The notes below the pieces were generated by a model, which saw only the letters and a program-made list of their open reading frames with translations, had not been told where the DNA came from and searched no databases. Shown piece after piece: positions 44,729 through 54,483 of a stretch of DNA of 64,000 nucleotides. The position numbers and the translations under genes were made by a program. Every line of letters starts with the position of its first letter. The first letter of the stretch is position 1. The DNA is from JAPPKS01 sp963667895 (GTDB taxonomy: Bacteria; Poribacteria; WGA-4E; PCPOR2b), in NCBI GenBank assembly GCA_965223985.1, contig OZ245030.1:2728001-2792000 (forward strand), read 5' to 3'.

Positions 44729-46174
44729 CTACCTATCTCCCTTAATTTCATATTCTTCCATCTTGGAATGTAGTGTATTTCGATTGATTCCGAGGAGTTC
44801 AGCGGCTTTGCTGCGGTTCCAACCCGTTCGATTAAGCACAATTTCAAATAACGCTTTCTCAAAACCAGCACGTATCTCTGTGTACAGCAAGCCATCCGTT
44901 CTTTCTGATTCAATGTATTCGTCAACACGTTCCTTGATCATGGCATGTAGCTGCGTTCCAAAGGTCGCATCCTTAATGGTAACAGATTTAACCTTACTTT
45001 CCAAAAACTGCGGAAAATGTTCTAGCAAGAGTACATGACCTGAACACATCACCAAGGCGCGTTTGAGCGAATTTTCCAATTCTCGCACGTTCCCGGGCCA
45101 GTCGTAATCCATCAGCACTTCGTATACTTCAGAGGAGATTGACACTTCCGGAAGATTATACTCTCCAGCAAAGCGACGAATGAAAGAATCGACGAGGTCC
45201 CGGATATCCTGTTTCCGTTCACGCAACGGAGGAAGATAGATTGGCACAACATGGAGTCGATAGAACAAATCCTCACGAAAGGTGCCATTTTGGATAGCCA
45301 AATCAAGCTGCCGATTTGTCGCAGCGATGACCCGTACATCAATTTGACTCGTCGCATCTGATCCCACTGGCTCAATCTCCCGTTCCTGAAGCACACGTAA
45401 CAACTTCATCTGTACTTCAGTGGGCAACTCACCAACCTCGTCTAGAAAGATTGTACCACCATCTGCCTGTTTAAATTTGCCTTGCCGGTCTGCATCCGCC
45501 CCAGTGAAGGCTCCCTTGACGTGTCCGAACAGAGTGGTTTCGATTAAGTTCGAAGGGATTGCACTACAATCAACAACAACAAAGGAAGCCTCCGCTCTCC
45601 TGCTGTTCTGATGAATTGCTCGAGCGACCAATTCCTTCCCAGTACCACTCTCACCCATGATAAGCACCGTTTCATCAAGAATCGCCGCCCGTCCAATGAT
45701 TTGAAAGACGACATGCATCGCCGGACTTTCACCCATAATTTGATATTTTGCGTCCACAGTATCAATGCTCTGTTTGCGTTCCTGCTCCGCGATTGTTTGC
45801 TTCGTTTGATTTGCTGCATTCGCTGCACGGGCGACGAGTTCAGTCACGGCACTGATGTCAAAAGGCTTGGTGATATAGTCGTAGGCGCGGCGTTTAGCAG
45901 CTTTGATTGCGATTTGCGTCGTGCCATGCGCCGTAAGGATAATAATCGAGGCTGTTGAGTTGATTTCTTGAAGCGTCTCGATTAGATCCAACCCGTTGGC
46001 ATCAGGCATAATGATATCAAGCAGTATCACGTCAATCGGTTTTGAACGGAGCAAGTCCACTGTCTCTTTGCCATTGCGTGCACTGAATATGCTATGACCC
46101 TCTTTTTCAAGGGTATCTGTCAGGATGCAACGAATGCTTTCGTTATCGTCAGCGATAAGAATTGAGTAATCCAT
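44729..46174 (-). CDS. NtrC-family sigma-54-dependent response regulator
   Basis: The 481-aa protein has a receiver with phospho-acceptor D53 (LLDIIMPD), a AAA+ domain with Walker A GESGTGKE and an intact GAFTGA at 221-226, and a Fis-type helix-turn-helix (AAELLGINRNTLHSKMEEY). It should activate sigma-54 promoters when phosphorylated by the kinase encoded 71 bases upstream. It contrasts with the regulator at 8394-9833, whose loop is altered. Confidence 0.95.
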   Translation of the reverse strand: MDYSILIADDNESIRCILTDTLEKEGHSIFSARNGKETVDLLRSKPIDVILLDIIMPDANGLDLIETLQEINSTASIIILTAHGTTQIAIKAAKRRAYDYITKPFDISAVTELVARAANAANQTKQTIAEQERKQSIDTVDAKYQIMGESPAMHVVFQIIGRAAILDETVLIMGESGTGKELVARAIHQNSRRAEASFVVVDCSAIPSNLIETTLFGHVKGAFTGADADRQGKFKQADGGTIFLDEVGELPTEVQMKLLRVLQEREIEPVGSDATSQIDVRVIAATNRQLDLAIQNGTFREDLFYRLHVVPIYLPPLRERKQDIRDLVDSFIRRFAGEYNLPEVSISSEVYEVLMDYDWPGNVRELENSLKRALVMCSGHVLLLEHFPQFLESKVKSVTIKDATFGTQLHAMIKERVDEYIESERTDGLLYTEIRAGFEKALFEIVLNRTGWNRSKAAELLGINRNTLHSKMEEYEIKGDR

Positions 46175-46245
46175 CGGTATTCAATCTAGAGCGCAGATTG
46201 GTGTTTTCCAATCTGTGACAGCCTTAAGATTCGTGTGTTTGAGTG

Positions 46246-47814
46246 TCAAATTGGCAGTATAATGACGAACGCAGTTCCTTGGGCTAGCTTGGAATCGACT
46301 TCAATGGTGCCGCCATGTTCCTCAATAACCTCGTGGCTGAGTGCTAGTCCGAGCCCGGTTCCTTTCTGTTTCGTGGTATAAAACGGATCGAACAGATACG
46401 GCACGACATCCGGAGAGATACCGGGTCCGGTGTCCTGAACGCGAATCTGAACAGTCTGTTTTTCTAATTCTTCGGTTTCGCTCAGAGGCTGCCCTGTTTG
46501 TGTCGAAGTAATAACATCATTACGTTGTGTCTGTATTGTCAATACCCCGCCATTTTGCATGGATTCAATCGCGTTCCGGAATAGATTGAGCAGCACTTGC
46601 GTCAGTCCATCTGCATCGACGACAACGAGCGGACAGTCATCCCAATGGGTGTATGCAACGCGAATACGGTTTTGATCCATGTCGGGTTGGCAGATCGAGA
46701 GACTATTTTCGACAATCTCGTGAAGATTGTGCAGTTTAAAATTCGTAGGGCGCCCTTTGCCAAAGGTGAGCAACTGCTCAATGACGCGGTTGAGCCGATC
46801 CACCTCTTTAATGATGATGGCGATATATTTTTTAGTTTCTGGATCCGATTCGCTTCTAAGTTCGAGGAGTTGCGCCGCTCCACGAATGCCTCCCAGCGGA
46901 TTCCTAACCTCGTGGGCGACAGTAGTGGCGAGCTTGCCGAGCGTTGCCAAGCGTTCGGATTGGACGAGCGAGTCAATCATCTCCTGAATCTTAACACGCT
47001 GCCCCAGGATTGAAGCAATGATTGTCAAAATCCGGAGGTCATCTTCCGCCGAGAATTCGTCTGATGCCTTGTCGACAGTTAATGTGGCGACCACCTGTTC
47101 ATCAACGATAACAGGGATACACCAGAAAGCAATCGAATCTTTGGACTGAACAGAGGTTGCATCGGGGAAGTCGAGTTGTCGAAGCGGTTTGCGTGAATGT
47201 GGGACGCCAATTGCCTGTCCGGAATCCAGAACCTTCCGCTGAATCTCGTGGATTTGACTATCTGTGCCCCGGCGGAGTTCCGCTTTCGTCAATCCGAAAA
47301 CAGCACCCATTGTTCTCGTTCGCTTACCATCTTTCCAGATTCGCAGTGTACCTCGATATACCCCCATCCGATCCGTGAGGGTTTTCATTATTTCTTGGAA
47401 CAGTTCATCCAGTTCCATTGCTGCATTTGCAGCTTTGCCGACTTCAAAAAGGGTTGATAGGTCGCGAACCTGACTGCCAAGGTTTTGGAGTTGCTCTTCG
47501 GTTGCATTTCGCTGTAATTCGGATATTCGCAGGGTACGAACTATGAAAAGAGCGATGAAAGGATACACAGTCGCAACCACCGTTGTAACCCCGGCATTGT
47601 GCATTTGATCGTAATAAAGGGCGATATACAGCCAATGCGAGAATGTAGTCAGTGCAACAAGCACTCCTTGCCCATAACGACCACTATATTTTCCCGCAAG
47701 GATCATGATTCCATAGTAAAGGTGCATCACAATTTCGTAGCCTTGCGGATGATGAGAACTGTATATAAAGAGGTTGATAAGTACAACAAGAGATGCAAGA
47801 AAGATAGATGTCAT
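46246..47814 (-). CDS. Sensor histidine kinase with N-terminal membrane helices and GAF domain
   Basis: The 522-aa kinase has about five hydrophobic N-terminal segments, a GAF domain (about 110-270, LFEVGKAANAAMELDELFQE), a HisKA box with H301 (VAHEVRNPLGGIRGA), and HATPase_c (NLFRNAIESM, DTGPGISPD, GTGLGLALSHEVIEEHGG). It should respond to a membrane or small-molecule signal and phosphorylate the adjacent NtrC-type regulator. It starts 12 bases after hisH, so it is probably cotranscribed with it. Confidence 0.93.
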   Translation of the reverse strand: MTSIFLASLVVLINLFIYSSHHPQGYEIVMHLYYGIMILAGKYSGRYGQGVLVALTTFSHWLYIALYYDQMHNAGVTTVVATVYPFIALFIVRTLRISELQRNATEEQLQNLGSQVRDLSTLFEVGKAANAAMELDELFQEIMKTLTDRMGVYRGTLRIWKDGKRTRTMGAVFGLTKAELRRGTDSQIHEIQRKVLDSGQAIGVPHSRKPLRQLDFPDATSVQSKDSIAFWCIPVIVDEQVVATLTVDKASDEFSAEDDLRILTIIASILGQRVKIQEMIDSLVQSERLATLGKLATTVAHEVRNPLGGIRGAAQLLELRSESDPETKKYIAIIIKEVDRLNRVIEQLLTFGKGRPTNFKLHNLHEIVENSLSICQPDMDQNRIRVAYTHWDDCPLVVVDADGLTQVLLNLFRNAIESMQNGGVLTIQTQRNDVITSTQTGQPLSETEELEKQTVQIRVQDTGPGISPDVVPYLFDPFYTTKQKGTGLGLALSHEVIEEHGGTIEVDSKLAQGTAFVIILPI

Positions 47815-47826
47815 AGGCGGACAGGA

Positions 47827-48429
47827 TTAGTTTCGCAGAAAATTATCAAGCATCTTGAGTCCGATTCGACCGCTTTTTTCCAGATGGAATTGAGTCGCAA
47901 TGAGATTTTCATGGGCGACAACACTGCAAAATTCAACGCCATAAGTGGTTTTACCAAAGATTTTCGACGGGTCCTGAGGAATCGGATAGTAAGAATTAAC
48001 AAAATAGAAGTGTGCGGGATTGGGGACGCCTTTAAAAATGGGGTGCGGTTGGGTCTGATTTACTTCATTCCAGCCAATCTGTGGCACTTTTAAGGTGAAC
48101 GTCGCCTCGAATTTTTTTACATCACCGGCTAAGATACCCAGACATTCGGTATCTTCTTCTTCGCTATGGTTAAATAGAATTTGGATGGCGATACATATTC
48201 CCAACATCGGTTTGCCGGCATTATAAACCTGCTTCAATACCTCTGAGAGCCCTCCCGCGTTCAGGTTGTCCATCGTTGCCCGTGCTGCCCCCACACCGGG
48301 AAAGATTACCTTATCGGCAGTCAGAATCGTATCAGCATCGGCGGTAATGTTTCCATCGTAGCCTAAGTATTTGACAGCACGTTCAACGCTCGTTAGGTTG
48401 CCCGCACCGTAGTCGATAATTGCGATCAT
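47827..48429 (-). CDS. hisH: Imidazole glycerol phosphate synthase, glutamine amidotransferase subunit
   Basis: The 200-aa class I amidotransferase has nucleophile C79 in GICIAIQ, with H182 and E184 in the FHLEKSG motif. It releases ammonia from glutamine for HisF, which is not in the window, so hisF must be elsewhere. It sits 7 bases after a restriction endonuclease gene and 12 bases before a histidine kinase gene, an unusual place for a histidine gene. Full length and key residues are intact. Confidence 0.92.
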   Translation of the reverse strand: MIAIIDYGAGNLTSVERAVKYLGYDGNITADADTILTADKVIFPGVGAARATMDNLNAGGLSEVLKQVYNAGKPMLGICIAIQILFNHSEEEDTECLGILAGDVKKFEATFTLKVPQIGWNEVNQTQPHPIFKGVPNPAHFYFVNSYYPIPQDPSKIFGKTTYGVEFCSVVAHENLIATQFHLEKSGRIGLKMLDNFLRN

Positions 48430-48436
48430 GGGTAAC

Positions 48437-49291
48437 TCACGTTGATAAAAGATTCGTCTGAAAAATTAAGAAGGGTCCGTTGCAATGATGTTGCAAGGTG
48501 AAAATCTCGATCTGTGAGAATAGGTTCGAGATATTAATCTGCTCAAACGCTGTTTTCATTCTATCAGTATGCAATTTCCGCTCTTTCTCACTGTGACAAG
48601 GTACGGCAAAGTTCAGCGTATTGTCATCAATTTGGGAATATTGATTTTGATCTAGGATGTTTCCTCTCGCTACCACTTGAGTCATTACGCGGAAACGCAA
48701 CTGTACCGATGCGTTTTCGACGCTTCTTGTTCTACTGAAAGTTTCTTGCTCACTGAATAGATTCACCAGTTTCTGTTTCATTGAAGCTGACACTGATGTC
48801 CCAAGTTCATCAAGTCGTTCTTCCAATGCTTGCCTAAATGAATTAGAAATCAAGGTCGAAACAGGAATTGTTTCAAAGAACTTGCCATGAGCTAGGCAAA
48901 CCTTCAAGTTTGACTTATTTCTACCACGAATCAAGTAGAACACTTGCCGAATACGTAAGGAAAGGATATCATCACCTGCTTCCTGCATTCGTGTCCGAAT
49001 GATGTTTGTTTTCCCTTCGATCAATTTCTGGACATCTTTTTCACCCGTGGGGATAGTCGAGTTGAAAGAGGCAACTGAATAGCTTTTGTTGTCTTTCAAT
49101 TCGATTAACTCTCCGCCGCTAAAAATTGGGTCATTGTGATTGAGCTTGATAGCCAAATCGGGGAACTTCCCTTTGTTGATACATGCGATCATTTCTTCAT
49201 TAAATGGAAAAGTATCAAGCGGATTTTGGGATGTGAGTTCGTCTTTTTTCAAACATAGGTCAGCGAAGAAGTGGTAGATTGAATTAGCCAT
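48437..49291 (-). CDS. Type II restriction endonuclease, PD-(D/E)XK, family not named
   Basis: The 284-aa protein overlaps the end of the methyltransferase gene by 8 bases and is the expected place for its nuclease partner. A PD-(D/E)XK site is readable: D45 in FPDLAIKL and E64-x-K66 in GGELIELK. The remainder, including two helical segments and a C-terminal beta region, does not match a family I can name. It should cut the site protected by the adjacent methyltransferase. The recognition sequence is unknown. Confidence 0.75.
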   Translation of the reverse strand: MANSIYHFFADLCLKKDELTSQNPLDTFPFNEEMIACINKGKFPDLAIKLNHNDPIFSGGELIELKDNKSYSVASFNSTIPTGEKDVQKLIEGKTNIIRTRMQEAGDDILSLRIRQVFYLIRGRNKSNLKVCLAHGKFFETIPVSTLISNSFRQALEERLDELGTSVSASMKQKLVNLFSEQETFSRTRSVENASVQLRFRVMTQVVARGNILDQNQYSQIDDNTLNFAVPCHSEKERKLHTDRMKTAFEQINISNLFSQIEIFTLQHHCNGPFLIFQTNLLST

Positions 49292-50183
49292 CTATATGAT
49301 TTGACTCAAAAAGTGCCATCTGTTCGGAAACAGATTTCGATACGTTTTTTTGCGCGCTTGTTCCCCAAATGGCTTCTAAATTCGGTGTGCATTTATAGTC
49401 TTTGAATAACCCTGAAATGTCATCTGCTTTTCTTTTTTCAGCAAGCCTTTCCCGAATGATTTCGACGTTAATCTTATCGAGTTCAATGCCGATTGATTGT
49501 CGCCCCAACTGATCCGCAACAACCAACGTTGTCCCTGAACCTGCAAATGGGTCCAATACAACATCGCCGGGATTCGTTGAAGACAGGATTATCCGAAGGA
49601 GAAGTTGAACAGGAGTCTGTTGCTTGTGTAAGCGATTCCCCTCCGTGTCCCGCAAGGCTTCATCTCCAGCAAAATAACCAGATGTCAACTCACGAATATC
49701 GTCCCACACGTCCGTGACGAACATGCCATTTTCACGTTCATATTTGTAATCAGCAGGAAGTGGCGGATTGATTCGCAGGCGGTGAAATAACCGTGGTCGG
49801 TCCCCTTTCGTTGCAAACGCAATAATCTGATAATGCTTGCCAAAACGCTTCATACCGGGGACCGCGGACGTTTTCTTTTTCCAAACGATCAAGTTTTGAA
49901 ACGTCCATCCAGATTCGCGCAGACACCGCAGCACAGATTCAGTTTTCTTTTCGCGTTGCATAAAATAGATTGAGCCACCCAAAGCGGTTCGGTGGTGTAT
50001 CTTCTCACACACATCTCCCATCCGCTTCCAATATTCCGCTTCAGGTAAGTTGTCATCCCACTCGTTATATCCTTTGTCTTGATTGAAGGGCGGATCAAGA
50101 AAAGTGAGATCGACATCCCAAACGGGTGTGTTCGGTTGGTCTAACAGTGAAATACAATCTCCGTGCAGCACAGTTGCGTTCAT
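49284..50183 (-). CDS. Type II DNA methyltransferase, beta class
   Basis: The 299-aa methyltransferase has catalytic motif IV DPPF at 30-33, followed by a target-recognition region, then the SAM-binding motif DPFAGSGTT near 212-220. That order (IV-TRD-I) marks the beta class. The DPPF form fits N6-adenine or N4-cytosine methylation. AGGATATAAC precedes the ATG at 50183. It and the overlapping nuclease gene form a self-contained restriction-modification unit placed between ribH and hisH. Confidence 0.9.
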   Translation of the reverse strand: MNATVLHGDCISLLDQPNTPVWDVDLTFLDPPFNQDKGYNEWDDNLPEAEYWKRMGDVCEKIHHRTALGGSIYFMQREKKTESVLRCLRESGWTFQNLIVWKKKTSAVPGMKRFGKHYQIIAFATKGDRPRLFHRLRINPPLPADYKYERENGMFVTDVWDDIRELTSGYFAGDEALRDTEGNRLHKQQTPVQLLLRIILSSTNPGDVVLDPFAGSGTTLVVADQLGRQSIGIELDKINVEIIRERLAEKRKADDISGLFKDYKCTPNLEAIWGTSAQKNVSKSVSEQMALFESNHIDG

Positions 50184-50325
50184 GTTATATCCTGTGCCAT
50201 GAAAAAACCATCATTGATTATTGACGGGAATCCATATGGTTTCGGCTTCCTGGTTCAGATTTTTCCATGAATGACAAAATGGTTTAGGGAGGCTACAATA
50301 ACCGCAAGATGTCCATCCGTTTGTA

Positions 50326-50808
50326 TCAGTTGTCTGTTGATTCCTCAATCCGCCGATACAAGTTCGCCATTTCGATTGCAGCGACAGCCGCTTCAGCACC
50401 TTTGTTCCCCATTTTTGTACCGGTGCGTTCAATGGCTTGCTCAATTGTATCCGTGGTGATTACCCCGTAAATTACAGGAATCCCGGTGTCAGATGAGACC
50501 TGCGCAATCCCTTTAGCGCTCTCACTTGCGACAAAATCGAAGTGTGGTGTTGCACCACGAATCACCGCGCCAATACAAATAATCGCGTCATATCGATTGC
50601 CTTCCGCGATCCGCTTTGCTGTTACAGGAATCTCAAACGCACCGGGCGTCCAAAAGACATCTACTTCATTAAGGTCGACCCCGTGACGTTTGAGGGCGTC
50701 AAGCGCTCCATCTAACAATTTGGTGGTGATAAAGCTGTTAAATCGACTGACAGCTATGCCGATTCTCAAATTGCTTCCAATCAGATTCCCTTCATAAATG
50801 TTCGGCAT
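50326..50808 (-). CDS. ribH: 6,7-dimethyl-8-ribityllumazine synthase
   Basis: The 160-aa lumazine synthase has the substrate motif VSRFNSFIT near residue 20, WTPGAFEIPV near 56 and GAVIRGATPHFDFV near 83. It condenses the ribityl-pyrimidine with dihydroxybutanone phosphate. It starts 2 bases after the ribBA stop, so it is translated from the same transcript. It is the last gene of the riboflavin operon. Confidence 0.95.
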   Translation of the reverse strand: MPNIYEGNLIGSNLRIGIAVSRFNSFITTKLLDGALDALKRHGVDLNEVDVFWTPGAFEIPVTAKRIAEGNRYDAIICIGAVIRGATPHFDFVASESAKGIAQVSSDTGIPVIYGVITTDTIEQAIERTGTKMGNKGAEAAVAAIEMANLYRRIEESTDN

Positions 50809-50810
50809 CG

Positions 50811-52064
50811 TTAATCAGCGCGCGCATCATTACCTTGCGCTTCCTCCTCTTCTTCTTCATCAATTGTGTGTAGTAGTAAATGCCCTAACTTTGTTCGTTT
50901 CGTTTCGAGGTAGCAACGGTTGAATTTATGCGGCGGGGTCTGAAGCGGGACTCGCTCGACAATTTCAAGGTTGTGCCCGACCAAACCGCTTACCTTGCGG
51001 GGATTGTTTGTTAAGAGACGCATCTTCCGCACACCCAGATCCGCCAAAATTTGCGCACCGACGCCGTAATCCCGCAAATCCGCGGGGAAACCGAGTCGAT
51101 TGTTTGCTTCAACAGTATCAAGACCTTCTCGGTCCTGCAAATTGTAGGCGCGGATTTTGTTGCTAAGTCCCATGCCGCGACCTTCTTGGCGCATGTACAC
51201 CAGTACGCCCCTCCCTTCTGATTGGATGAGTTCCATCGCTTTATCCAACTGCTCGCCGCAGTCGCAACGAAGCGATCCGAACACATCTCCGGTGAGACAC
51301 TGCGAATGGACGCGCACCAACACAGGTTTGTCGTCTGAAACATCCTCTTTGACGAGTGCGATATGGGTCTTCAAATCGTCCACACTTTCATAGGAATAAA
51401 GTTTGAAACGTCCATGCTGGGTTTGCAATTCTGCCTCGGCGACTCGTTTGATAAGCGATTCTGTTTGCCGCCGATACGCGATGAGATCTGCAATCGTGAT
51501 AATCTTTAATCCGTGTTTTGGAGCAATTTTCAAGAGTTCGGGCATTCTTGCCATCGTGCCGTCTTCATTCAAGATTTCACAAAGCACGCCTGCTGGATAA
51601 AGCCCGGCGAGCAGCGCAAGGTCAACTGTTGCCTCGGTGTGGCCCGCTCGACGCAGCACCCCGCCATCCATCGCCTGCAGTGGGAAAATGTGACCCGGCC
51701 GCACAAAATCTTCTGATGTTGTCTGCGGGTCTGCAAATTTCCGAATTGTATGCGCGCGTTCATAGGCAGATACCCCTGTGCTCACGTCTTTTGCATCAAT
51801 GGTTACCGTAAAGGCAGTATGCAGCCGGGCGGTGTTTTCAGATACCATAAGCGGGAGATTTAGTTCTGCCAAACGAGTTGCAGCAGCGGGGAGACAAATC
51901 AAGCCACGCCCGTACTTCGTCATAAAATTTATTGCACCCGGCGTCACCTTTTCAGCCGCCATTATCAAGTCGCCTTCGTTTTCGCGACCAGGGTCGTCGG
52001 TTACGATAATCATTTCACCGTTCCGAATCGCTTCAACGGCTTCCGGGATTGTGTTAAACGTCAT
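50811..52064 (-). CDS. ribBA: Bifunctional DHBP synthase / GTP cyclohydrolase II
   Basis: The 417-aa protein has an N-terminal RibB domain (DDPGRENEGDLI, GRGLICLPA, GVSAYERAHTI) and a C-terminal RibA domain (VRVHSQCLTGDVFGSLRCDCG with zinc cysteines, YMRQEGRGMGL). It makes the two precursors of lumazine from ribulose-5-phosphate and GTP. The C-terminal tail has a run of glutamates (EEEEEEAQG). The ATG at 52064 is chosen; two in-frame TTG codons just upstream are possible. Confidence 0.95.
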   Translation of the reverse strand: MTFNTIPEAVEAIRNGEMIIVTDDPGRENEGDLIMAAEKVTPGAINFMTKYGRGLICLPAAATRLAELNLPLMVSENTARLHTAFTVTIDAKDVSTGVSAYERAHTIRKFADPQTTSEDFVRPGHIFPLQAMDGGVLRRAGHTEATVDLALLAGLYPAGVLCEILNEDGTMARMPELLKIAPKHGLKIITIADLIAYRRQTESLIKRVAEAELQTQHGRFKLYSYESVDDLKTHIALVKEDVSDDKPVLVRVHSQCLTGDVFGSLRCDCGEQLDKAMELIQSEGRGVLVYMRQEGRGMGLSNKIRAYNLQDREGLDTVEANNRLGFPADLRDYGVGAQILADLGVRKMRLLTNNPRKVSGLVGHNLEIVERVPLQTPPHKFNRCYLETKRTKLGHLLLHTIDEEEEEEAQGNDARAD

Positions 52065-52250
52065 AGACAATCGCAATTAACCCTGACCAATCCTGTTTCC
52101 ACAGCGGCAAGTTTATGGCAGAGAAAATTGCGCTCCTCCTGTTGCTTAGATAAATGCGCTAAATGCGTTGGGTACACTACACGCCCAAAGGACAAACTGC
52201 CAGACACCAATTATTTCGAGATGCACGCCGGCAATGACGTCGAACGGGTG

Positions 52251-52898
52251 CTAACTAACGTACCCGTGTTCTCTCAAAAACGCGAAATCAATTGTTTGAG
52301 ATTTGAGAGGGGCAGAAGCTAACAGACGCTCAATGTAACGCCCTAGTAAATCAACTTCAATATTTGCACGTCCACCGACTCGCATCTTTCCGAGTGTTGT
52401 CACCTGTTTTGTGTGGGGGATGAGCGCCACTTCAAAACTATCATCGGTCAGTTCCGCGATGGTTAAGCTGACCCCATCGACACAGATAGAGCCCTTGTAT
52501 ACGACGTACCGCATCGCCTTTGGAGAAATCGAGATTGTCATCAGAGATGACGCCCCCTCGTCCTGCCAAGCGCTTACGGTTCCCACTTCGTCCACATGCC
52601 CTAAAACAAGATGTCCGCCAAGCCGATCGCTCAAGCGCAGCGGACGTTCGATATTGACCCCATCTCCACGCTTCAGAGTGCCAAGAGTTGTTTTCCGTAG
52701 TGTTTCAGCGGAGATGTCCGCTGTGAAACAGTCGTCGGTGATGTGGGTCATTGTCAAACAGACACCACCAACTGAGATGCTGTCGCCGACTTTGCTTTCC
52801 GCTGAGGCTTGTGACGCTGTGATAGTGAGGGTTCCGACCTGAGGGGCATGTTGAATCTGTTTGACGGTTCCAACGGTTTCAACGATTCCGGTGAACAT
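52251..52898 (-). CDS. ribE: Riboflavin synthase, alpha chain
   Basis: The 215-aa protein has two lumazine-binding barrels, MFTGIVETVGTV at the N-terminus and GHVDEVGTVSAW for the second. Each has the conserved S-V-G/D-G-V-S/C-L-T motif (DSISVGGVCLT, SICVDGVSLT). It dismutates two lumazines to riboflavin and the pyrimidine. It lies between ribD and ribBA, with gaps of 110 and 186 bases in which no gene was found. Confidence 0.95.
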   Translation of the reverse strand: MFTGIVETVGTVKQIQHAPQVGTLTITASQASAESKVGDSISVGGVCLTMTHITDDCFTADISAETLRKTTLGTLKRGDGVNIERPLRLSDRLGGHLVLGHVDEVGTVSAWQDEGASSLMTISISPKAMRYVVYKGSICVDGVSLTIAELTDDSFEVALIPHTKQVTTLGKMRVGGRANIEVDLLGRYIERLLASAPLKSQTIDFAFLREHGYVS

Positions 52899-53008
52899 AA
52901 TATTCTGTAATCTGTGATGTGAAGGCGATAAGAAATTTTAGCATTGAAGGTATCCTCTGAAGCAACAAGAGGAATGGAAGCGTTTGTCCTGTTTTAGACT
53001 TATCTCGT

Positions 53009-54136
53009 TCACGCGTTAGGATTCAAATAGCCTTCAATGAGGAAGTCGCCGCTGATTGGTGTAACTGTTAAATCACGGAGTGTATGTGCCTCTGACAGGT
53101 ATTGAATCCCTTCACCTCCAACCGGACCAGGCGCCGCTTTGCCGCCAATTAACTTCGGGGCGATAAAGAATACGACCTTGTCCACAATTCCCGCCCTTAA
53201 AGCAGAGGCGTTGACTTCCCCGCCGCCTTCAATGAGTACGCTCGTTATCTGTCGGCGTCCAAGTTCACATATCAACGCTCCCATGCAAACTCGACCATCT
53301 TTTTCTTGGATTGTTAAGACTTCCGCGCCGACCGCTTTCAGGTTAGCGATGTTTTCCGCAGTCGCTTGTTTCGTCACAGCGACGATTACGCCCGCTCGAT
53401 TGTCGGGGTTGAAGATTTTCGCTGTGGAAGGTGTACGTCCGTGCGAGTCGAGGACAATACGAATTGGATTTTTTCCACGTCGGTTCGGCAATCGCGTCGT
53501 CAACGACGGGTTGTCGTGCAAAACCGTTTCAATGCCGACAACAATTGCATCAACCTGATCTCGAATCTCATGCCCTTTCACCCTTGACGCCTGTGACGTA
53601 ATCCATTGCGATTCACCCGAAGCAGTGGCAATTTTGCCGTCAAGACTGGTTGCAACTTTGAGGATGACAAACGGCTGGTTTGTGGTCGTATATTTGAGAT
53701 ATGCCTCATTGAGGCGTTGTGCTTCCCGTTTGCATAACCCAACATTCACGTGGATTCCTGCTTCTTCTAGTTCACGGGTACCGTTGCCGGCGACGCTGGG
53801 ATTCGGATCTTTGAGCGCAACATAAACGTTGGCGATTCCCGCCCGGATAATTGCCTTAGTGCACGGCTGCGTCCGTCCCCAGTGACAGCACGGTTCCAGT
53901 GTGACATAAAGCGTCGCACCCCTTGCGAGGTCTCCTGCTTGATTAAATGCGTGAACTTCTGCGTGGGCTTCCCCAGCCTTTTGATGGTATCCCTCGCCGA
54001 CAATCCTGTTATCCCGGACGATAACCGCGCCCACCAAAGGATTAGGACTTGTGCGTCCACGCGATTTTTCGGCGAGCACAAGCGCATAACACATGAATTC
54101 TTGATCTGTCGATGACCACTGGGATGACCTGGACAA
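53009..54136 (-). CDS. ribD: Bifunctional pyrimidine deaminase / reductase
   Basis: The 375-aa protein has an N-terminal deaminase with zinc ligands H58 (HAE), C83 and C92 (PCCHWGRTQPC), and E60 as general acid. The reductase domain begins near 145 (FVILKVATSLDGKIA), with IVVGIETVLHDNPSLTTR and LIEGGGEVNASAL. The TTG at 54136 is chosen because AGGAG lies 6 bases before it; a start 6 codons upstream would overlap that site. It is the first gene after the FMN riboswitch and terminator. Confidence 0.93.
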   Translation of the reverse strand: MSRSSQWSSTDQEFMCYALVLAEKSRGRTSPNPLVGAVIVRDNRIVGEGYHQKAGEAHAEVHAFNQAGDLARGATLYVTLEPCCHWGRTQPCTKAIIRAGIANVYVALKDPNPSVAGNGTRELEEAGIHVNVGLCKREAQRLNEAYLKYTTTNQPFVILKVATSLDGKIATASGESQWITSQASRVKGHEIRDQVDAIVVGIETVLHDNPSLTTRLPNRRGKNPIRIVLDSHGRTPSTAKIFNPDNRAGVIVAVTKQATAENIANLKAVGAEVLTIQEKDGRVCMGALICELGRRQITSVLIEGGGEVNASALRAGIVDKVVFFIAPKLIGGKAAPGPVGGEGIQYLSEAHTLRDLTVTPISGDFLIEGYLNPNA

Positions 54137-54152
54137 ATACCACTCCTGATAC

Positions 54153-54181
54153 AAAAAAAGCCCAAAGATCAGCCTTTGGGC
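54153..54181 (-). terminator. Rho-independent terminator of the FMN riboswitch
   Basis: On the minus strand GCCCAAAG and CTTTGGGC form an 8-bp stem around a 6-base loop (54160-54181), followed by seven T (54153-54159). It lies between the riboswitch and ribD, the standard arrangement for transcription attenuation when FMN binds. Confidence 0.85.
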
Positions 54182-54195
54182 GGAAGAATCCCGAT

Positions 54196-54320
54196 CGTGC
54201 CTTCTCCCTTCCGGACTATTACCGTCGGCTCTGGAATCTCACCAGATCAGTCCCCGACAAAGATCGAGGACTCGCGGACTCTACCGCCGATGGGGAATTT
54301 CACCCACCCCCGAAGACGTT
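54196..54320 (-). ncRNA. FMN riboswitch (RFN element)
   Basis: On the minus strand the conserved blocks of the RFN aptamer appear in order: TCTTCGGGGG, GGGTGAAATTCCCC, GGCGGTA, AGTCCGCGAG, TGGTGAGATTCC, CCGACGGTAATAGTCCGGA and GGGAGAAGG. The six-way junction core is complete and no block is missing. It should bind FMN and, through the downstream terminator, turn off ribD-ribE-ribBA-ribH when FMN is plentiful. Confidence 0.95.
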
Positions 54321-54405
54321 CTGAATCTCTCAAGGCATGTGAGTAAGCAAATCAAAAGAACCCCTTTTCACACACCCTTTCAGTGAATATGTCTGATTGG
54401 CGAAT

Positions 54406-54434
54406 ATTATATCATAGCTTGATTGACAAATCAA
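54406..54434 (-). promoter_or_regulatory. Sigma-70 promoter of the riboflavin operon
   Basis: On the minus strand TTGATT (54429-54434) and a perfect TATAAT (54406-54411) are 17 bases apart. Transcription would start near 54399, giving a leader of about 260 bases that carries the FMN riboswitch and terminator. Confidence 0.65.
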
Positions 54435-54483
54435 AAAAGAAAATCACGCCGGCATGCGATACGAATCTAAACGCCTTTTTCTC

